From: Pyrrhoderma lamaoense
Taxonomy: Eukaryota; Basidiomycota; Agaricomycetes; Hymenochaetales; Hymenochaetaceae
Reading direction: 5' to 3'
DNA length: 64,000 bases
Assembly: GCA_002794735.1 (NCBI GenBank)
Contig: NBAZ01000005.1
Coordinates: 1,178,001 to 1,242,000 of the forward strand
Shown: positions 31,921 through 44,149 of the stretch, in pieces
Layout: each line of letters starts with the position of its first letter
Numbering within the stretch: position 1 is the first letter of the stretch
The notes under the pieces: model-generated
The model's database searches: none
What the model was told of the DNA's origin: nothing
Seen by the model: only the letters and a program-made list of their open reading frames with translations
Position numbers and translations under genes: made by a program

Positions 31921-33986
31921 CTACCCCTGAGCTATGTGACATCCGAGGGGCGAGGGAGGCATATTTGGGATATTCGAACCCCCGATATCCATACCTCCAC
32001 TCCCACCAGAGAGACGTCCCATCTCGCTTCCATCTCCGCTCACACGGTCTCGTACGTACGCCGCGTCCGGATGAGAAGGCATTGCAGTGTGATGAGCAAG
32101 CACACCAGGGTGTGTAGGCATATTAACCGAAGGCCTCGGCATATCCGCTACAGGTGAATTTGTCCTCGAACCTTCACCGATAGTCGTAACAGCAGCAATC
32201 AACGTATTCGAATGCGAAGCCGTCGAGTCCCTCGGTATATCCAAAGAAGGCTCTCCATCCCCTTGAGGGGCCGAAGTCATTATAGGTTGGTTATGTGGGT
32301 AATAGGACATCCGTTTTGGTTTCGTAAAGTCAAAGACAGTAAATCTACGCAAAAAATGCGGTTTAAGGGTAGAAGGTGTATATATATAAGAAGGTGTGGA
32401 TGAACATATGTAAAATAAGATACTCACTGCTCTTCAAGTTGTCGGTATTCTGGCCCCAATTTATCGGGATCATAATTCTGTTTCCTTTTCGTAGCCGTGA
32501 GCGGCTTTTCTACCATAAGAAATTCGTCAAGTTCATGTGTGATATCAAAATTCGCTTTGCGCATCTAATTTCGTTGACAACGCCGAGGATCAGCCACAGA
32601 TAATAAAAGGGGAGTATTTCGAGGAAAGAATGAACGCACATCTGGAACAAATGGGGGCTGGGCATCTTTATCTTGTAGAACATCCCAATTGATAGACGCG
32701 AACCATGGATGTGATTTTAACCCATCCATGTTATCCTTGTCAGAGTAACATCCGAGTCTTTTCTTAGGGTTTCGTTCTAAAAACTATAATTACCAGTTTG
32801 TGAGCAAAGGTAGATCATAAACAACATAAAAAGCAGTAGAAAATATGAAACGAAGAGAAGACGAAGAAGAGAAAATGAATAAATAGCAACAAACGTACTT
32901 GCTTAAGAGCGCTGATCCCTTCGTTACTGACGACTCCCTCTGGGAATCGCAACTGGTCCTTTAAAATAGCGCCAGTTAAAGATTCCCCCGAACGACCTTC
33001 AAACGGTCGTCGCCCATACATTAGCTCATATGCACAAACACCTAGTGACCACCAATCTGCCTGCCACGAATAACCTTTTCTCCCACATACTTCAGGTGCC
33101 ATATACGCGAGAGAACCTGCGACAGAGGTGTGTAAACGAGAGGTGGAATAGTGAATGGCCACATTAAAATCCGTGATATGTGCGTGCCCTAGAATATCTA
33201 GGAGGATATTGTCTGGTTTGATGTCACTAAAAAAGTGTTGTTTGAAATTGAGCGTAAAATTTGATTTGTTATCAACTCGGCAAATTCAAAGTACACTTTG
33301 GGAAGAAATTATTCCATACCGATGAATTATCCGTTGATTATGGAGGTATGCCAGCGCAGATGATAGTTCTGCGATCCAAAAACGGACATCAGCTTCTTCA
33401 CAAGATGTTTTACGCTCCAGGTGGACTGAACAGTATATGAGTATAAGGTAGCAAAATTCGAGTCAGGTGAGAGAAGAGAAGAGTTCAACTTACAACGGAG
33501 GTCACCGCCAAGCATGAGGTCGAGCGCAAAGAAACAGTTGGCATCGTCCTGGAAAGCGTAACGGAGGTTCACAATGAAGTTATGATCGACCTGGATATGA
33601 ATCATATAAGTTATCATTGATAGATTATGATCGAAGAGGCAAGCTATAGTCAGTAATCAACCCTCACCTCCTCTAAAAGCTGTCTTTCTTGAATAATGTT
33701 TGCAACGGCCTTCTGCTTAACACACTGAGCCTTGTTGATATACTTTAGAGCGTAAAGTTTCTTCGTCTTTTTATGTTCCACCACTCGGACCTGAAGTCAC
33801 GGAAGATGAGAATGAGATTTAGTACTTAAAGATGGAGATCTGTGGCTGGTGTATGAATGTTCGGAAGTAACGAACCTTTCCAAAAGCACCTTTTCCTATC
33901 GCGCGATGGAGTTCAAAGTGGAAGAGATTGACATCAGCGTCGTAATCAATTGGATCTGGAAGACAGCATAGTATACCGCGGCTCAT
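31921..33986 (-). CDS. AGC-related Ser/Thr kinase of the STK32/YANK group
   Basis: Eight minus-strand exons (33986-33876, 33790-33668, 33590-33494, 33425-33320, 33226-32899, 32783-32640, 32564-32428, 32344-31921) give 489 residues with consistent phases. Motifs: GKGAFGKV loop, YALKYI lysine, HRDIKPDN split by an intron, DFNVA in place of DFG (the Asn is typical of the YANK/STK32 group), [11 protein letters not shown], and [21 protein letters not shown]. The C-terminal extension contains [16 protein letters not shown] and FTVFDFT, matching the AGC-like tail of fungal STK32 relatives. The last ~130 residues are Ser/Pro/Gly-rich. The N-terminus [10 protein letters not shown] has paired cysteines that could be S-acylated (inference). 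Cellular role in fungi is poorly defined. Confidence 0.9.
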
Positions 33987-35138
33987 GGCCACGCCAGATT
34001 GAATTGAGGAGAGGAGAGATTAAGGGAGAGATGAAAAGAGAAAAAGGAGAGGGCGTTTGAGAAGAAAAGACGAGGAAGTGGAGGAGAGAGAGAACAAAAG
34101 TGTGAGTGGATAGCCGAGAAGCGCATTCCGGACTTTGGGAGTTTCTCAATCCCTTGTTACGAACTCAGATTCTCCAAATGCGGTCTATCAATCTCACGGA
34201 GAACATTCCTGCGAGAACGGTGCCTTACGACTCTCATATTCCCCTTCAGTTATATTAGGCCTCTCTTGTTTTCTAGAGAAGACCATGCCTCTATCGTCCA
34301 ACAACAATGTTGGCACTTGATTCTCCTAAAATTAATTACCTCCCCAGTTCTTCGATATTATAAATAAGAATCTCAACTTTGACCAAACTCTATCGCATAT
34401 CACTTTGTCGATCGTGAATGGTCGGCCTCCTTTACACCCGATCGTCCATTTACTTTTCTTTTCCAGCTGGTTTTGATAATTTCATCTTACTAGTCGAATA
34501 ACGCTTAAGAACAGGGCAAATAAGTTCCGGAACTGTCCTAGCTCGAATGGAGGGCGTCGAATCTAGTCGTTAAAGTTGCGCTCGAATACGCGCAAAAGAG
34601 ACGGAATGAAAAGATAAATCGCAGATAGTACCTCACATTAGGACTCAAAAGTAGTATCTCGTACCTTTATCTCTTTTTGATAACGAGTTAAATGATCCCG
34701 TACAATAAAAGATTATCATTCAGATGAAATACTTCATCGATGAAGGGTCATATAAATGTACATGTACATCACAACTCTCCAAGAGGATACACTAGTCAAT
34801 TTGTCATATCTCTTGGATAATTGACTAGAACTTTGTCTTTTGGAGCCGAGACGAATGGATGGCACCACTGGTCAACTTTTTTTCTCAATTTGAAATTTCT
34901 TTAATTCCTACACGTTATGTAACAATAAGTGGTACAAAAAAACAACAACAGCTTCTTCTTTTTTAAGAGGAAGAAAAAAACATATATCCATGACAACTTC
35001 CCGAAACTTTGGGTACCCATACAAAACCAGCCACCATGCCACTTCAGATAACACTTGTATACACATACATACACATGTATTATACAGATAACGTTCTCCC
35101 CCTAATCTCGGGAGAATAAAGCTCAGATAGAAGTTGTT
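33987..35138. promoter_or_regulatory. Upstream region of the STK32-like kinase / 3' flank of the mutarotase
   Basis: 1.15 kb without supported genes. Bases 34056-34110 are GA-rich. A perfect 14-bp palindrome ATGTACATGTACAT lies at 34756-34769. The rest shows nothing recognisable. Confidence 0.4.
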
Positions 35139-37581
35139 TCAGTGCGACTTCGGGTTCTTGTACGTTACATCGATCTTGACGAAATTGTTGTATAGTTCCC
35201 CGGACGCTAGAAGCGTATCATTACCAGATGGGCTTGTCCCTGGGTTCAACCAAGCTGCCAGAGGCTAATATAATATCAAATAGCAGTTAGCAAAAAAGAA
35301 GAGGAGGAGAAATGTTGGATGAATGACTAAAAACTATGTGTATGTACGTAGATGCCGAGCATTCGAGGTGGACCCGAGGAGAGGAAGGGAAGAAAGAAGG
35401 GATAATATGTAATGAAAAAGGATAAAATAGATGGTAGATGGATAGATAAATAGATAAACGTTATTCTCTTCTCACCTCATGAAACTCAAGGAACGCAGCG
35501 GCTGTGGAGATATGTAGTGAAAACGAAAGCAAGCCACACACACCCCGCGAATTAAATTGAATCGCAAGTCACCGTGAAACACGAAAGAAGTGATATTTTT
35601 GTCAGTAACTTGAAACAGAAGAAGAAGAGAAGGAGGGGAAAGGATATTCACCTCCCGGTTTGTATCCATCTCCCTTCCCAACTTCACCACTCCCACCGTG
35701 AATCTTCTTTCTCGCACTTTCGGTTGATATAAAGTTCCCAGAATAGAATTGGACTCCAGATTCTGGCGATAGAAAAGTGATAGTACAAGGACGGGTTGAG
35801 TCAGTCTTCTTGAGTATAATATGTATATATAGACGTGATACTCTTGTACGAGTATATATATACGATACAGGTATGTACTCGCAGGAAGAAGAAGGGTGGG
35901 CAAGGAGGGGATGGATGGGTACTTACGATTCGACGAGAACGAAAGTTTAAGGCCAGACTTATCAGAAGATAATTCAACAAGAGACTCTGGTTTTTGACGG
36001 GGTAAGACGATGTCTTCCAGAGCATTCGTCTTCGAGAACGCATCTAATGGGATACGTGTTGGGACAGGGTCGGGGCCAGGCTTGTCGAAGACGTAGAATT
36101 CATCTATAAGGTAAGACAAACAAAAAAAAAATAAGCAACCAGATGAAACGACCCGCAAGGGCGTTAAGGGTGTAAGGACTCGATGAAATGACATACCGTA
36201 CCCGGCTTGAGGGAACTTGTCACTAATGGGCTTTTCCTGGTGCTCGTGATGAGTTCCTTGAACGGGGTTGAGTCTACCAGACGAAAGGGCGCTCGAATCT
36301 AGTTCGATAGTATGGCCTGCCTAGAAAGGGTTTTTCGCCGTTAGAATCCATCTTATCATCATCCATCGCGACAAGAAGGCGTTTCAAGTAGTAATAGTGA
36401 TAGTGTTAGTACCTTTATGGTAAGCTTATGATTCTTAACGTCTAAAGTCGATTCATCCCCTTGAAGACTAGCTTCTAAATTGAAACCCCAATGCTATTGA
36501 TATTCAATTCCCCCAGAAGAGAAAATATTGAAAGAAGGACCGATTATTAGAGGATTTTCAGCTCTGAAACAGGATGACTTCATTACCTGAGTCAAGTTCA
36601 CCGGCGTGACTTTCCCTTCTTCGAGTACTTTTGCTCGATAGACGAATAAGATACTTCCGAGTGGGGTTTCCTCCTTTGAGTTGTCCACATCCGAAGGGGT
36701 TGGGTTAGTTAGTCCAACGAGTACCTCTGCGAGTAGCGTTCCAGGGAAGCCTTGATCACCGTCTGGAGAAATGTGTCTGAAGACTGCACATGCGGGGATT
36801 GTTGCGATCGTGATCTTTTCTTCGTCACTAAACAGTTCTGCTTGAGATGGATGCAAGACCTCCCAATCAACGTCGTCGAACCCCTTTGGTCCACCGTGCA
36901 ACGAAACCTTGGGATCATTCTCTAACAAGTTCAGACCAAATCAGGTAAACGTAGTTTAATCGTTGTCGTTTAAGGTTTTTAAGGGGGACATGCAGAAGCA
37001 TATTATAAGTAAGATTTCCCGTCGTAAGATTAATTTGAATGCTAACGTAATCGAGGAAGTAGTACTAACGATTTCCTTGAGCAACGAACTGTGCCTTAAA
37101 CCCATTTCGTTCAACATCGTGTTCACCTACTGGTACCCGATTCGTATAACGCCCGATGATAGTATTGTGATACTTGTGGAATTGACTTGTGAAATCTTCT
37201 GCTTTCTCTGGGCCTAGGATGATATCATGTGTCTGGATAAAGAGATATCCCCAGTAAGTTATATAGAAGGAAGAGAGAGAAAAAGAACCGTGTTTTGGAT
37301 TGAATTGATATGTATAGTGAGATTGATATTTGTGGTTTGTTGTTAGTAATTTAGATTAATGTTGAGAGAAGCCCTTTCTAAACGAACCTTTCCATCAGCT
37401 TGGACGTAGATTCTGTGAACAGTGACACCATGAGGAAGGATCTATTAAGTTTTCATTTTTAACGAGATTGTATACATGAAAGGGACGAAGGATTTTAGAG
37501 TGGATCACCTACTTCAATTGCAAGAGACGGAGCCAATGAGGGAAGTGCGAGAGTCAAGGGTGTGAAACCAGGTGTAGCCAT
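35139..37581 (-). CDS. Aldose 1-epimerase (galactose mutarotase)
   Basis: The enzyme converts beta- to alpha-D-galactose ahead of galactokinase. The minus-strand start MATPGFTPLTLALPSLAPS (37581) is followed by ILPHGVTVHRIYVQADGK, IIGRYTNRVPVGE (conserved Arg of the sugar site), VSLHGGPKGFD (catalytic-region His-Gly-Gly), HWGFNLEAS, YDEFYVFD, SGVQFYSGNFISTESARKK and AAFLEFHEPLAAWLNPGT. The glutamate of FLEFHEP lies where family members have a glutamate near the C-terminus. Length is about 400 residues in roughly eight exons with short introns (for example 37512 down to ~37442). Some small exons between 35,500 and 36,300 were placed by family resemblance only. Head-to-head with galactokinase. 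Confidence 0.85.
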
Positions 37582-38446
37582 GCTTGCTTCTACTAATTAT
37601 TGCAGCTCTTATTCTGTTGTTCTTGTTGTAAACTGGTATGAGGCAAGAAGAGTATAATGATAACTCGGAAAGTGTCGGCGGCGACTTTATCTACTTGAGA
37701 TCAGTTCGCCCTGTCACAATTAATATCGTATCAGGGTTTTCAGGCTTGTGACTCCCAGAAGACTTAAGATAGTTACTTGTAGTCGCGACCCCTAGGATCC
37801 GTCGAAGTTACGGCGGGGAAATTTGTAAGTTGCTAAGTAAGAGGCGGAGGTTACCTCGGCTTATCGCAAAGAATTCAAGTCAGAAGTAAACGACAAGAAA
37901 TAAGTAAATCATCTGTCGATTGCTATCCAGTCTACTCATTATTCACAGATAAATCGGTTGTGGAGAGAAATCACACGCCGGTGCGCCGCCCTTGCTCGAT
38001 CGCGGCTGGTACACGACTCCAATAAGCACTAGTAGTGGCGTCAACATCATTCAACAGAAAGCTCATCATCATTCTAATCTAATCTTTCACAATTTCGTAA
38101 CTCAATTGAAGCAATGTCATTCCTATCTCGGGATAGGAAGCATAACCACGAATTAGTTCAAGGTTGTAATAATTATAATAATAATGCGAATACAGGAGCA
38201 CATGGACGTCAAAACAGGTACATATTGATGTTTTAAATCGCGTGTAACTCATCCAAGTCGTAACTATCCGGTGCGGAGCGGCTGGACCGACACGGCTCAA
38301 CTAGTCAACCCCCCAAATCGATGACGAAATACTAATAGCTCATCTATCATAATCATCTTGAATGTTATTTTTTCTTCAGACCACTATCTGACTATATTGC
38401 GCCTTTTTCAGATCAGATTAAATACTGATTAGTTCAAGTTGTCGCA
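37582..38446. promoter_or_regulatory. Shared divergent promoter of the galactose mutarotase/galactokinase pair
   Basis: 865 bp between two divergent galactose genes. It holds two hexamers fitting the CreA/Mig1 consensus SYGGRG (GCGGGG 37813-37818, GCGGAG 38273-38278), and a GC-rich patch at about 37973-38010. Glucose repression of the pair is therefore plausible but unproven; such hexamers are common by chance. Confidence 0.4.
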
Positions 38447-40659
38447 ATGGATGCAACTGCAGTCCAAGTCCCTCTATACACTTCTCTGGATCAAATTTTT
38501 CCCGATACTAAAACTCTACTTGCGCAAGGGTATGTGGTTAAAGAATATTTTGTCATGATTAATATATCTTTCTATTGCTTTTTGAGTATTCTGCTTCAAA
38601 TTTCTAAGGAGGTGCATATATGCATAGGATGGACTGAACAATTGCTATATATAGTGCACGATATAATGCTCTTATAGAGGATTTTGAAAAGCATTTCGGA
38701 AAGAAGCCGACTCACATCATCAGAGCACCAGGACGTGTCAAGTAAGTACGACTGGTTCTACAACGCAACTGTTTGCAATGTACTAATTCTCATTTTATAA
38801 CATTATATAGTCTCATAGGTTTGTCTTGACTTTCGTATAGATTTCCTTCAGATTTAGCGTCATGAGAGACTAAAATAAATGAAAATGGGGAATTCACAGG
38901 AGACCATATCGATTATTGTCTATTCAGCGTTATCCCGGCTGCCGTTGAGCGAGATGTCTTGATGGCAGTTGGTCCTCAAGACAGCGGTGACGTTGGGCGC
39001 GTTACTGCTCAGAATGTTGATAGCAAGTACACAAGACAGACTTTTGCTCCGGTTAAAGGGGATGACGGTGGATGGTCACTTGAAATTGATAGGACTCAAC
39101 TGAGATGGGAGAGTTATATCAAAGCCGGGTATTATGTAGGAAATTCGCTGTCTATACTGACTACGATCGACAGTTCTCAACGATTCATATGTCTTTCCTA
39201 GGGTGTACTAGAGGAGTTTTACAAGGATAATGATGAGTCTCCACTCGCTCTCGACCTACTTGTGACAGGATCTGTGCCCGCTGGCTCTGGATTATCATCT
39301 AGCGCAGCAATGGTCGTTGCATCGACTCTTAGTTTCCTTGCTGTGAATGACAAGCTGAATGGTGTAACTAAAGGAAAACTAGTTGATATGGCTGTTCGCA
39401 ATGAGACTAGGGTGGGTGTTAACAGTGGAGGGTGCGCTTTTCTCACAGTTCGTCGGATGAAGTACTTTGATTTATAAGAACTTATTAATAGAATGGATCA
39501 ATCCTCCTCTGTAATCTCCGAAGCTGATTCCGCGTTGTTTATCTCATTTTATCCAAAACTTGCTGCTGAGCCCATCCCACTACCCATTACCTCCCCGCGC
39601 TCCATCTTCGTCTGTGCGAATTCTTTGGTAGTCTCAGACAAGGTCGTCCATTCCAAGACAAGATACAACCTCCGATCGTTCGAATCCTTCGTAGCAGCTC
39701 GAGTTCTGGCAAAACAGCTTGGAGTACCTATCGGAGATAAAGAAAAGATTACGCTAAGAGAGTTATTAGACAGGTGGCTGGGAGTGAAAAAAGAAGAAGG
39801 GGAGGAACTGACCCCGGCCGAGTTATTGGAAGGGATCAAGAAGATCGAAGGGAAATTAGATGGATTGAAGCTTGTTGATAGTGATGGGAGTGATGGAACC
39901 CAGATCGGTGTTACGTTAGATGAGATGATCAATCTTACACGGATGGATGCTAAAGATTTCCAAGACATCTACTTGTCCTGGGCTAATGGTATGTGTGTTT
40001 TTCCTCCTTCCCTTAGTTGCACCCTTTGTCTATAGCGTACATCTTTCGTCAGTCGAAGCAGACCACTTCCAATTATACAAACGTGCGAAACACGTTTTCT
40101 CCGAGTCACGTCGAGTACTCGAATTCCGGGATGTCTGTCTCCGAAAAGGAGACACTACTAACACACTACGCGAACTTGGGCGTCTAATGGACGAATCTCA
40201 CAAGAGCTGTTCGGAACTTTGCGAGAGCTCTGTCCCAGAAGTGGATCTATTATGTCGGCTCGCAAAAGAGGCAGGAGCTTATGGTAGCAGAATTACAGGT
40301 AAGAATAATTCTACAGATTATATTTGTTTTTTTATTGCTAACTAAACGTGGAAACAACTTTCAACGCTTAATGAATCGTTTGGATTTCTATGTTATTCCG
40401 GACTTCGGGCATCGAATAGGCGCTGGATGGGGTGGTTGCACCGTATCGCTGGTCGAAGAAGCACGCGTACCTGAGTTCATCGAGAAACTGAAGGCGACAT
40501 ACCCTCCGTATCATGGATTGCAATCCGATGAATTATCTGAGATCATATTCGCAACGAGGCCTAGTAGCGGTGCGAGTAGTAAGTATTTTCATTCCGATTC
40601 TCAGAATCCGTTGTATCTCTTTCTGACTTGTCTCTTCGTACAAGTTTACAAGGTCTGAT
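38447..40659 (+). CDS. GAL1: Galactokinase (GHMP kinase superfamily)
   Basis: Phosphorylates galactose at C1, first step of the Leloir pathway. Ten or so exons join to about 500 residues. Motifs in order: ARYNALIEDFEKHFGKKP, RAPGRVNLIGDHIDY (galactokinase signature, assembled across two introns and an exon of ~9 nt near 38811), SVPAGSGLSSSAAM (GHMP ATP loop), NSGGMDQ (catalytic Asp, after splicing), SKTRYNLR, and GWGGCTVSLV (third GHMP motif, after the intron ending ~40420). The ending SIYKV with stop at 40657-40659 is reached by a final splice. The start is the ATG at 38447. Degenerate copies of this gene follow downstream. Confidence 0.92.
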
Positions 40660-41640
40660 GTATACTATACATGATCCCATGCATACGGTATTACCTAGAC
40701 TCATCTATTTTGTATAAACCTTGTACATGTACCCCAGGCTAGAAAGCAACGTAAGAAATGTTTGGAAATGCTAGAGAGGCTGTGACTAAAAGTATATAAC
40801 GTCAACCACATACGACACAATTGGCAAGAAATTACCAAATTAACAACCTTTTGATGTTGCTTTGATAAGCCATAGTACCAAAATTCACCCTACAACGGCG
40901 TGGATCGATGTGTCCGTTTTTATCCTTCCTCTTGCTTAATCTACCAACTATTGGTACAAACGCGGATAAAAGAAGTGTTAGAAAACCGGTGAAATAAATA
41001 GAGGTATAGAAAGTTGTAGAACTTAGGGGACACGCTTAAGTGAACAACTCGAAGCGTAGTGTCTGTATAACGAACTAAGTGAAGAGATTGAGAAATAAGG
41101 AAGAGTGTATATGAGAGGTAGAGTTGCGATATAACACTCGCTTCTCAGGTAATCAGATCTCGGGGCTCTTCTTCTTTGTCCATTCTTGTATACAATGTAC
41201 CCACTGAAGATCCAGAATCATTGCAAGACTACAAGCTCAAGCAAACAAAATCCCGAGAGAACAAAACGTCGAATACTGAGCGTTAGTTATCATCTGTACT
41301 GATTGGTGGGCCGATGTCGAAGATGGATTAGGTTGTCAAATAGCCCTGTCTTTAGAGAGTGCGAGTATCCGCAAAGTCTTTTTCTCAGATCCGTCAAAAC
41401 CATACCATCAGACGATCGGATCGAGTGACTCGTAATTAGGTATATTTTTTAGAAGACAGGTTGTAGAAAGGTTGTGTGCATCTTTATACATATCAATGTT
41501 TTCTGTCAATTCACGACTTCTTTATACTTGAACAAGAAAGGTCATATTCGGAATAAGAATGCGAGTGCTTTGTGATACATGTACCACTAACACCTACTTC
41601 AACATCAATAGCCTCTGTGAGCTGACCAGTGACTAGCGGC
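40660..41640. other. 3' flank of galactokinase, first copy of the array spacer
   Basis: No gene. The core string AGTGACTCG (41424-41432) also occurs at 45195-45203 and 50572-50580 in similar surroundings, so this stretch is a diverged first copy of the spacer that follows each galactokinase relic. Confidence 0.5.
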
Positions 41641-41985
41641 TTTCTACGTGATCGGATAACACGGAACTGTGCAAATACGCCATTCAGAAAATAGATCTAA
41701 TATGTCGACTCACGAAGGAGGCAAGAACGACGAGCGACCGGCCGATTAAGCATGCTTCTATAACCCTTTTTTTCACTAGCGGGGCACGAATAACAAGTTC
41801 CACGAAATAATCACTTATTTGAGATTTTGTGTTACTTGAAATTCCGAATAGACGCTAGATGGAGGAGCCTAAGCTCGCACCATCTAACTGGTCGAAGAAA
41901 CACGTGTATCATGTGCTACAAGTACAAGGCCATCGGAAGTGATGTTTGCAACGTGGCCCAGTGAGATATTTCACCTTCCAAATCT
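41640..41985 (+). pseudogene. Galactokinase relic 1 (3' part only)
   Basis: Bases about 41,675-41,730 align by eye with the galactokinase exon ending around 40,280 (GGATCTATTATGTCGGCTCG versus an AT-shifted copy). Bases about 41,850-41,960 align with the last exons (CGAATAGGCGCTGGATGG versus CGAATAGACGCTAGATGG, then CTGGTCGAAGAA). Frame is broken throughout. Many differences are G to A or C to T. Confidence 0.7.
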
Positions 41986-42769
41986 CAAACCTTTTTTTCC
42001 CTTTGTGACGCCATTCATGTAAGTCTGCCTATGAGTAAATAGTTAAGTCATCCTTTGACAGTGCACACAGTGATGCTTATGCTAGTAATTTAGCATTTCA
42101 ATCTTGTGCGCGTACCCAGAGAACCGTGTTTAGATAAAATTGATTAAGAGGCGAGTCCAGTATTACACATCCATTAGGCGCCTCGGAGCCTTCATTGTGT
42201 CTTTATCCATAATCGTATTCAGATCAATAGCAACCATTCTTTAATGCCGAGGTGCAAATCTATATTAGTCCTATTATTCGGAAATACAAGCCATCTACCC
42301 GGCATGCGAGAATGATGGATATGAATAGTCCCTGAAAATACGCTCTGGATCTAGGAGGCGTGTCTATAGAAAGTAATAAGGATCCAGAGTATAACATCGT
42401 GACTCAGCTTTCCAACATAGAATCCGTACTACAATTGCTAAGCGGTGAACAAATATACCCAAATAACCACTTGCCACTGTACAAAACGGCTGCTCCTTTG
42501 TTGGACTTGATCAGATAAGAAAACTATAACCCTCCACATCTACCGTACGAGCTTCTCATAGATAGGCGAAGTGAGCCGTTAGAAGAAAAAGCGAGGTTGT
42601 TGTATTCCACTTCACAGCCTCATGCTCCCTGAGAGGTGAGTGATGCGAGGGCTCGCGCTACACGTTTTTATGGGACAAGGCCTGTTGGTAGCGCCTCACA
42701 ATGGGATGCTCCTTGAAAGGGTTATGCGTTACTTACGGATAACACGAAGGGTCACGAAGGGTTACTCTG

Positions 42770-42777
42770 TATAAAAG
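42770..42777 (+). promoter_or_regulatory. TATA box of block A, copy 1
   Basis: TATAAAAG followed by GGGCGTCATATTC and a CT-rich stretch suitable for a transcription start. The same box stands at 48145-48152 in copy 2. Confidence 0.5.
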
Positions 42778-43037
42778 GGCGTCATATTCTTTCCTGTATC
42801 TCCAACCAACTTGACTCCCAACACCGACATCCCAGCTCCTTTCCGATCCATTTCTCAGTACATCGACGTGAGTTCCTACTACACTCGTCTCGAAACGTCG
42901 GACATGTACAAGACAAGACCACCATAGTCGCATACACCAACTGTAAGACATTCTCGGCTTTGTCATCGTTAACTCTACTCAGAGTCAACCACCTCCATCA
43001 CAATCACGTTACCGTTCCGACCGCACCATTTTCAACA

Positions 43038-43100
43038 ATGGCCGATACAGAGATTCCCAAGGATCCGCCCGCCTATGAGCATCTACAGGCGACGACGGCG
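43038..43100 (+). other. Possible first coding exon in block A, copy 1
   Basis: ATG 43038 opens about 21 codons, acidic/Pro-rich and including a PPAY motif (PPxY type), ending at an AGTAAGTG donor near 43101. In copy 2 the equivalent codons carry a TAA, so at most one copy is coding. Continuation beyond the donor was not found. Confidence 0.25.
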
Positions 43101-43429
43101 AGTAAGTGCCCTTTCAATGTCGTTGGACTGATGTACCTATCCATAGGTGGTTCGTCCCTACATAGTGTAACGTGGTTGTCAGTAGGTGTGACTGTATGAG
43201 GGGTGTTGATGAGGTATCGGTAAGAGGCTCAATGGCACAAGTCTTTCTAGTAGTTGGTTGATGGGAAAACATTACGAGCACCTTCTGCTTCCATCGGATA
43301 CATCAGCGGGATGGATATCGGCAAACGGCCTCCTCTGGATCAAGAAATGGTGAGTAATCCTCTTAGATCATATATCTGATCTCTCTGTCTAACAATGGAT
43401 TCTAGAATACCGATTTGAGACTGTGAGCC

Positions 43430-43850
43430 GTCGGTCGACCTCCCGTACCCTAATAACCTCCAGTCAAGAACTGAGTGAGGGGTAATGCTCGGAGGACGAG
43501 GAGGGGCTGCTGGGTGGGGCCATTACTCATCCCAGGGGTCCCGGGCTGAAATAAAAATCTGAATAATCAGTACCGGTGAGCCTGTGTGCCATTGGACGAA
43601 CTCCCGTACCTCAATACCTTCCAGTCAAGAACTGAGTGAGGGGTAATGATTGGAGGACGAGGAGGGGCTGCTGGGTGGGGCCATTACTCATCCCAGGGGT
43701 CCCGGGCCCATTGGGCTATAATACGAATCTGAATAATCAGTACCGGTGAGCCTGTGTGCCATTGGACGAACTCCCGTGCCCTAACAACCTTCAGTCACGA
43801 AACTGGGTGAGGGGTAATGATTGGAGGTCGAAAAGGGAACGCCTAGCGAG
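43430..43850. repeat. Three tandem sub-repeats in block A copy 1
   Basis: Units begin near 43430, 43592 and 43762 (spacing 161 and 170). Each has the arm CTGAGTGAGGGGTAATG and, about 35-40 bases on, CCATTACTCATCCCAG, which is largely its reverse complement, so each of the first two units can fold as a hairpin. The third unit lacks the right arm. Each unit carries a CCGTRCC..AATA stretch, and the first two carry GGGGTCCCGGG. Confidence 0.8.
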
Positions 43851-44149
43851 GCCCGCCCTCTGCCTGGCGATCCTATATACGAGATCATATGAGATTTATA
43901 AGTAAGTGTCTTTATTCTTTAGCTCCTGTCTTTCTTCCGTATCTAGTTGGAAATGCGCTAATCTGTATCTGATCTATAGGTATAAGTGTGATGTAAATTA
44001 GGAGTGATAATGAGTGTGTGATGAAACGACAATGAGTTGATATCACCGGCAAAACGGCTGTCCTCCCTAAACAGAGCAAAATGTGAGTCCCTGTTCCTTC
44101 TTCGTTATTCGGAGATTAGGTTCACTGACGCCACTACAAGTATAAGAAG

